From Actinomycetota bacterium (lineage in GTDB: Bacteria > Actinomycetota > Thermoleophilia > Gaiellales > Gaiellaceae): 6,830 nucleotides of DNA. Below the pieces are notes generated by a model. It saw only the letters and a program-made list of their open reading frames with translations, did not search any database and was not told the DNA's origin. Where the stretch lies: NCBI GenBank assembly GCA_013812465.1, contig JACCTK010000415.1:1-6830 (forward strand), written 5' to 3'. The translations under genes were made by a program, and so were the position numbers. This document shows positions 6,504 to 6,830 of the stretch, piece by piece (positions within the stretch are counted from its first letter, which is position 1; each line of letters begins with the position of its first letter).

Positions 6504-6830
6504 GTGACCTGGAGTCGCCGCGGCCCGATAGGGCGTCGCGGAGTCCAGGGTCAGGCGGGCTTGCAGGGGGCTGCGGGCGGACGAGGTGAGAACGGAGCTC
6601 CGGGCGCGCAGGGACCCGGCGGTCCGCAAGGACCCATCGGCGCGCAAGGAGCCGCTGGCACACCCGGGGCCATGGGCACACCCGGGGCCATGTGCATACC
6701 GGGGACACAAGGCCCGCCTGGCGCCGCAGGACCGACCGGCCCGCCCGGGCCTGCCGGGCCTCCGGGGAGCGCTGGGCCTCCTGGGCCCCCCGGCTCTGTC
6801 GGCCCACCCGGCGCCCAGGACGTGTCGGGC
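6504..6830 (+). CDS. Collagen-like Gly-X-Y repeat protein, 3' truncated by window end
   Basis: From 6522 to the window end one frame reads as a collagenous domain of roughly 100 residues. It runs [19 protein letters not shown] and then through many GPP, GPA and GAQ triplets, rich in proline, alanine and glutamine as in bacterial collagen-like surface proteins. Such domains form rigid triple helices in secreted or surface proteins. The start is unclear. GTG at 6504 is the nearest in-frame candidate but has no ribosome binding site. GTG at 6414 is the only other good in-frame candidate before a stop at 6378, and it lies inside the foldback element. No signal peptide is visible. Glycine is replaced by Cys (6693) and Asp (6819), each one base from a Gly codon. 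Upstream (6453-6521) is a degraded-looking Gly-X-Y stretch in another triplet phase. It may therefore be a decaying gene or contain sequence errors. Confidence 0.6.
   Translation, partial: MTWSRRGPIGRRGVQGQAGLQGAAGGRGENGAPGAQGPGGPQGPIGAQGAAGTPGAMGTPGAMCIPGTQGPPGAAGPTGPPGPAGPPGSAGPPGPPGSVGPPGAQDVSG
6657..6692 (+). repeat. Perfect 18-bp tandem duplication in the collagen-like frame
   Basis: GGCACACCCGGGGCCATG occurs twice head to tail (6657-6674 and 6675-6692), encoding GTPGAM twice. A degenerate third unit follows (6693-6710), where the first codon is TGC instead of GGC. The unit is two Gly-X-Y triplets, so copy-number changes keep the triple-helix frame. Exact identity at the DNA level points to recent slippage or recombination. 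Confidence 0.85.

Noticed and set aside
6446..6589. A short GTG frame (about 47 codons) with GGAG upstream, just right of the second foldback element
   Set aside because: It is out of frame with the Gly-X-Y domain, ends at a TGA within it, and has no recognisable sequence. It could hint at a frameshift but cannot be called a gene.
6358..6807. A 149-codon minus-strand frame over the collagen-like region
   Set aside because: Its apparent repeats are the complement of the Gly-X-Y periodicity, and it has no independent domain signal.
6540..6830. A CRISPR array or other regular DNA repeat at the right end
   Set aside because: The periodicity is a 9-base Gly-X-Y coding pattern without spaced identical repeats.

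Overview
The window is a GC-rich stretch from what is most likely an actinobacterium. This rests on base composition, GTG and TTG starts, and a PdtaS/PdtaR-type pair with an ANTAR output domain. A deep-branching class such as Thermoleophilia is my guess; no phylogenetic marker is present.

Layout from left to right: (1) a small four-helix membrane protein on the minus strand (11-490). (2) A 174-bp foldback element (500-673) fills the gap to the next, divergent operon. (3) A plus-strand two-component operon follows: a GAF-containing HisKA_2-type sensor kinase (700-2103) overlapping by ATGA an ANTAR response regulator (2100-2693). It ends in a strong hairpin (2674-2697) that overlaps the stop codon. 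(4) Converging from the right is a minus-strand pair: an ECF sigma factor (3743-4288) overlapping by 14 bp a two-helix DUF4349 membrane protein with an anti-sigma-like N-terminus (2722-3756). (5) Upstream of the sigma gene lies a perfect 21-bp palindrome (4344-4364), probably an operator. (6) An ABC-F ATPase sits on the minus strand (4375-6267). (7) A second foldback element of about 165 bp (6279-6443) follows. (8) A plus-strand collagen-like Gly-X-Y reading frame runs off the window end.

The genes suggest two separate signalling modules, neither visibly tied to the other. One is a phosphorelay ending in an RNA-binding antiterminator-type regulator. The other is an extracytoplasmic sigma factor held by a membrane partner. 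The ABC-F protein acts on the ribosome.

The least expected content is the pair of foldback elements. Each has about 18-bp near-perfect terminal inverted repeats bounded by TA, arms that keep pairing at roughly 65% towards the middle, and a perfect small hairpin at the centre. Their ends align without gaps to a shared degenerate consensus. They look like two diverged members of one MITE-like family, each lying immediately upstream of coding sequences. The collagen-like frame is also odd: it lacks a convincing start and carries several glycine substitutions.
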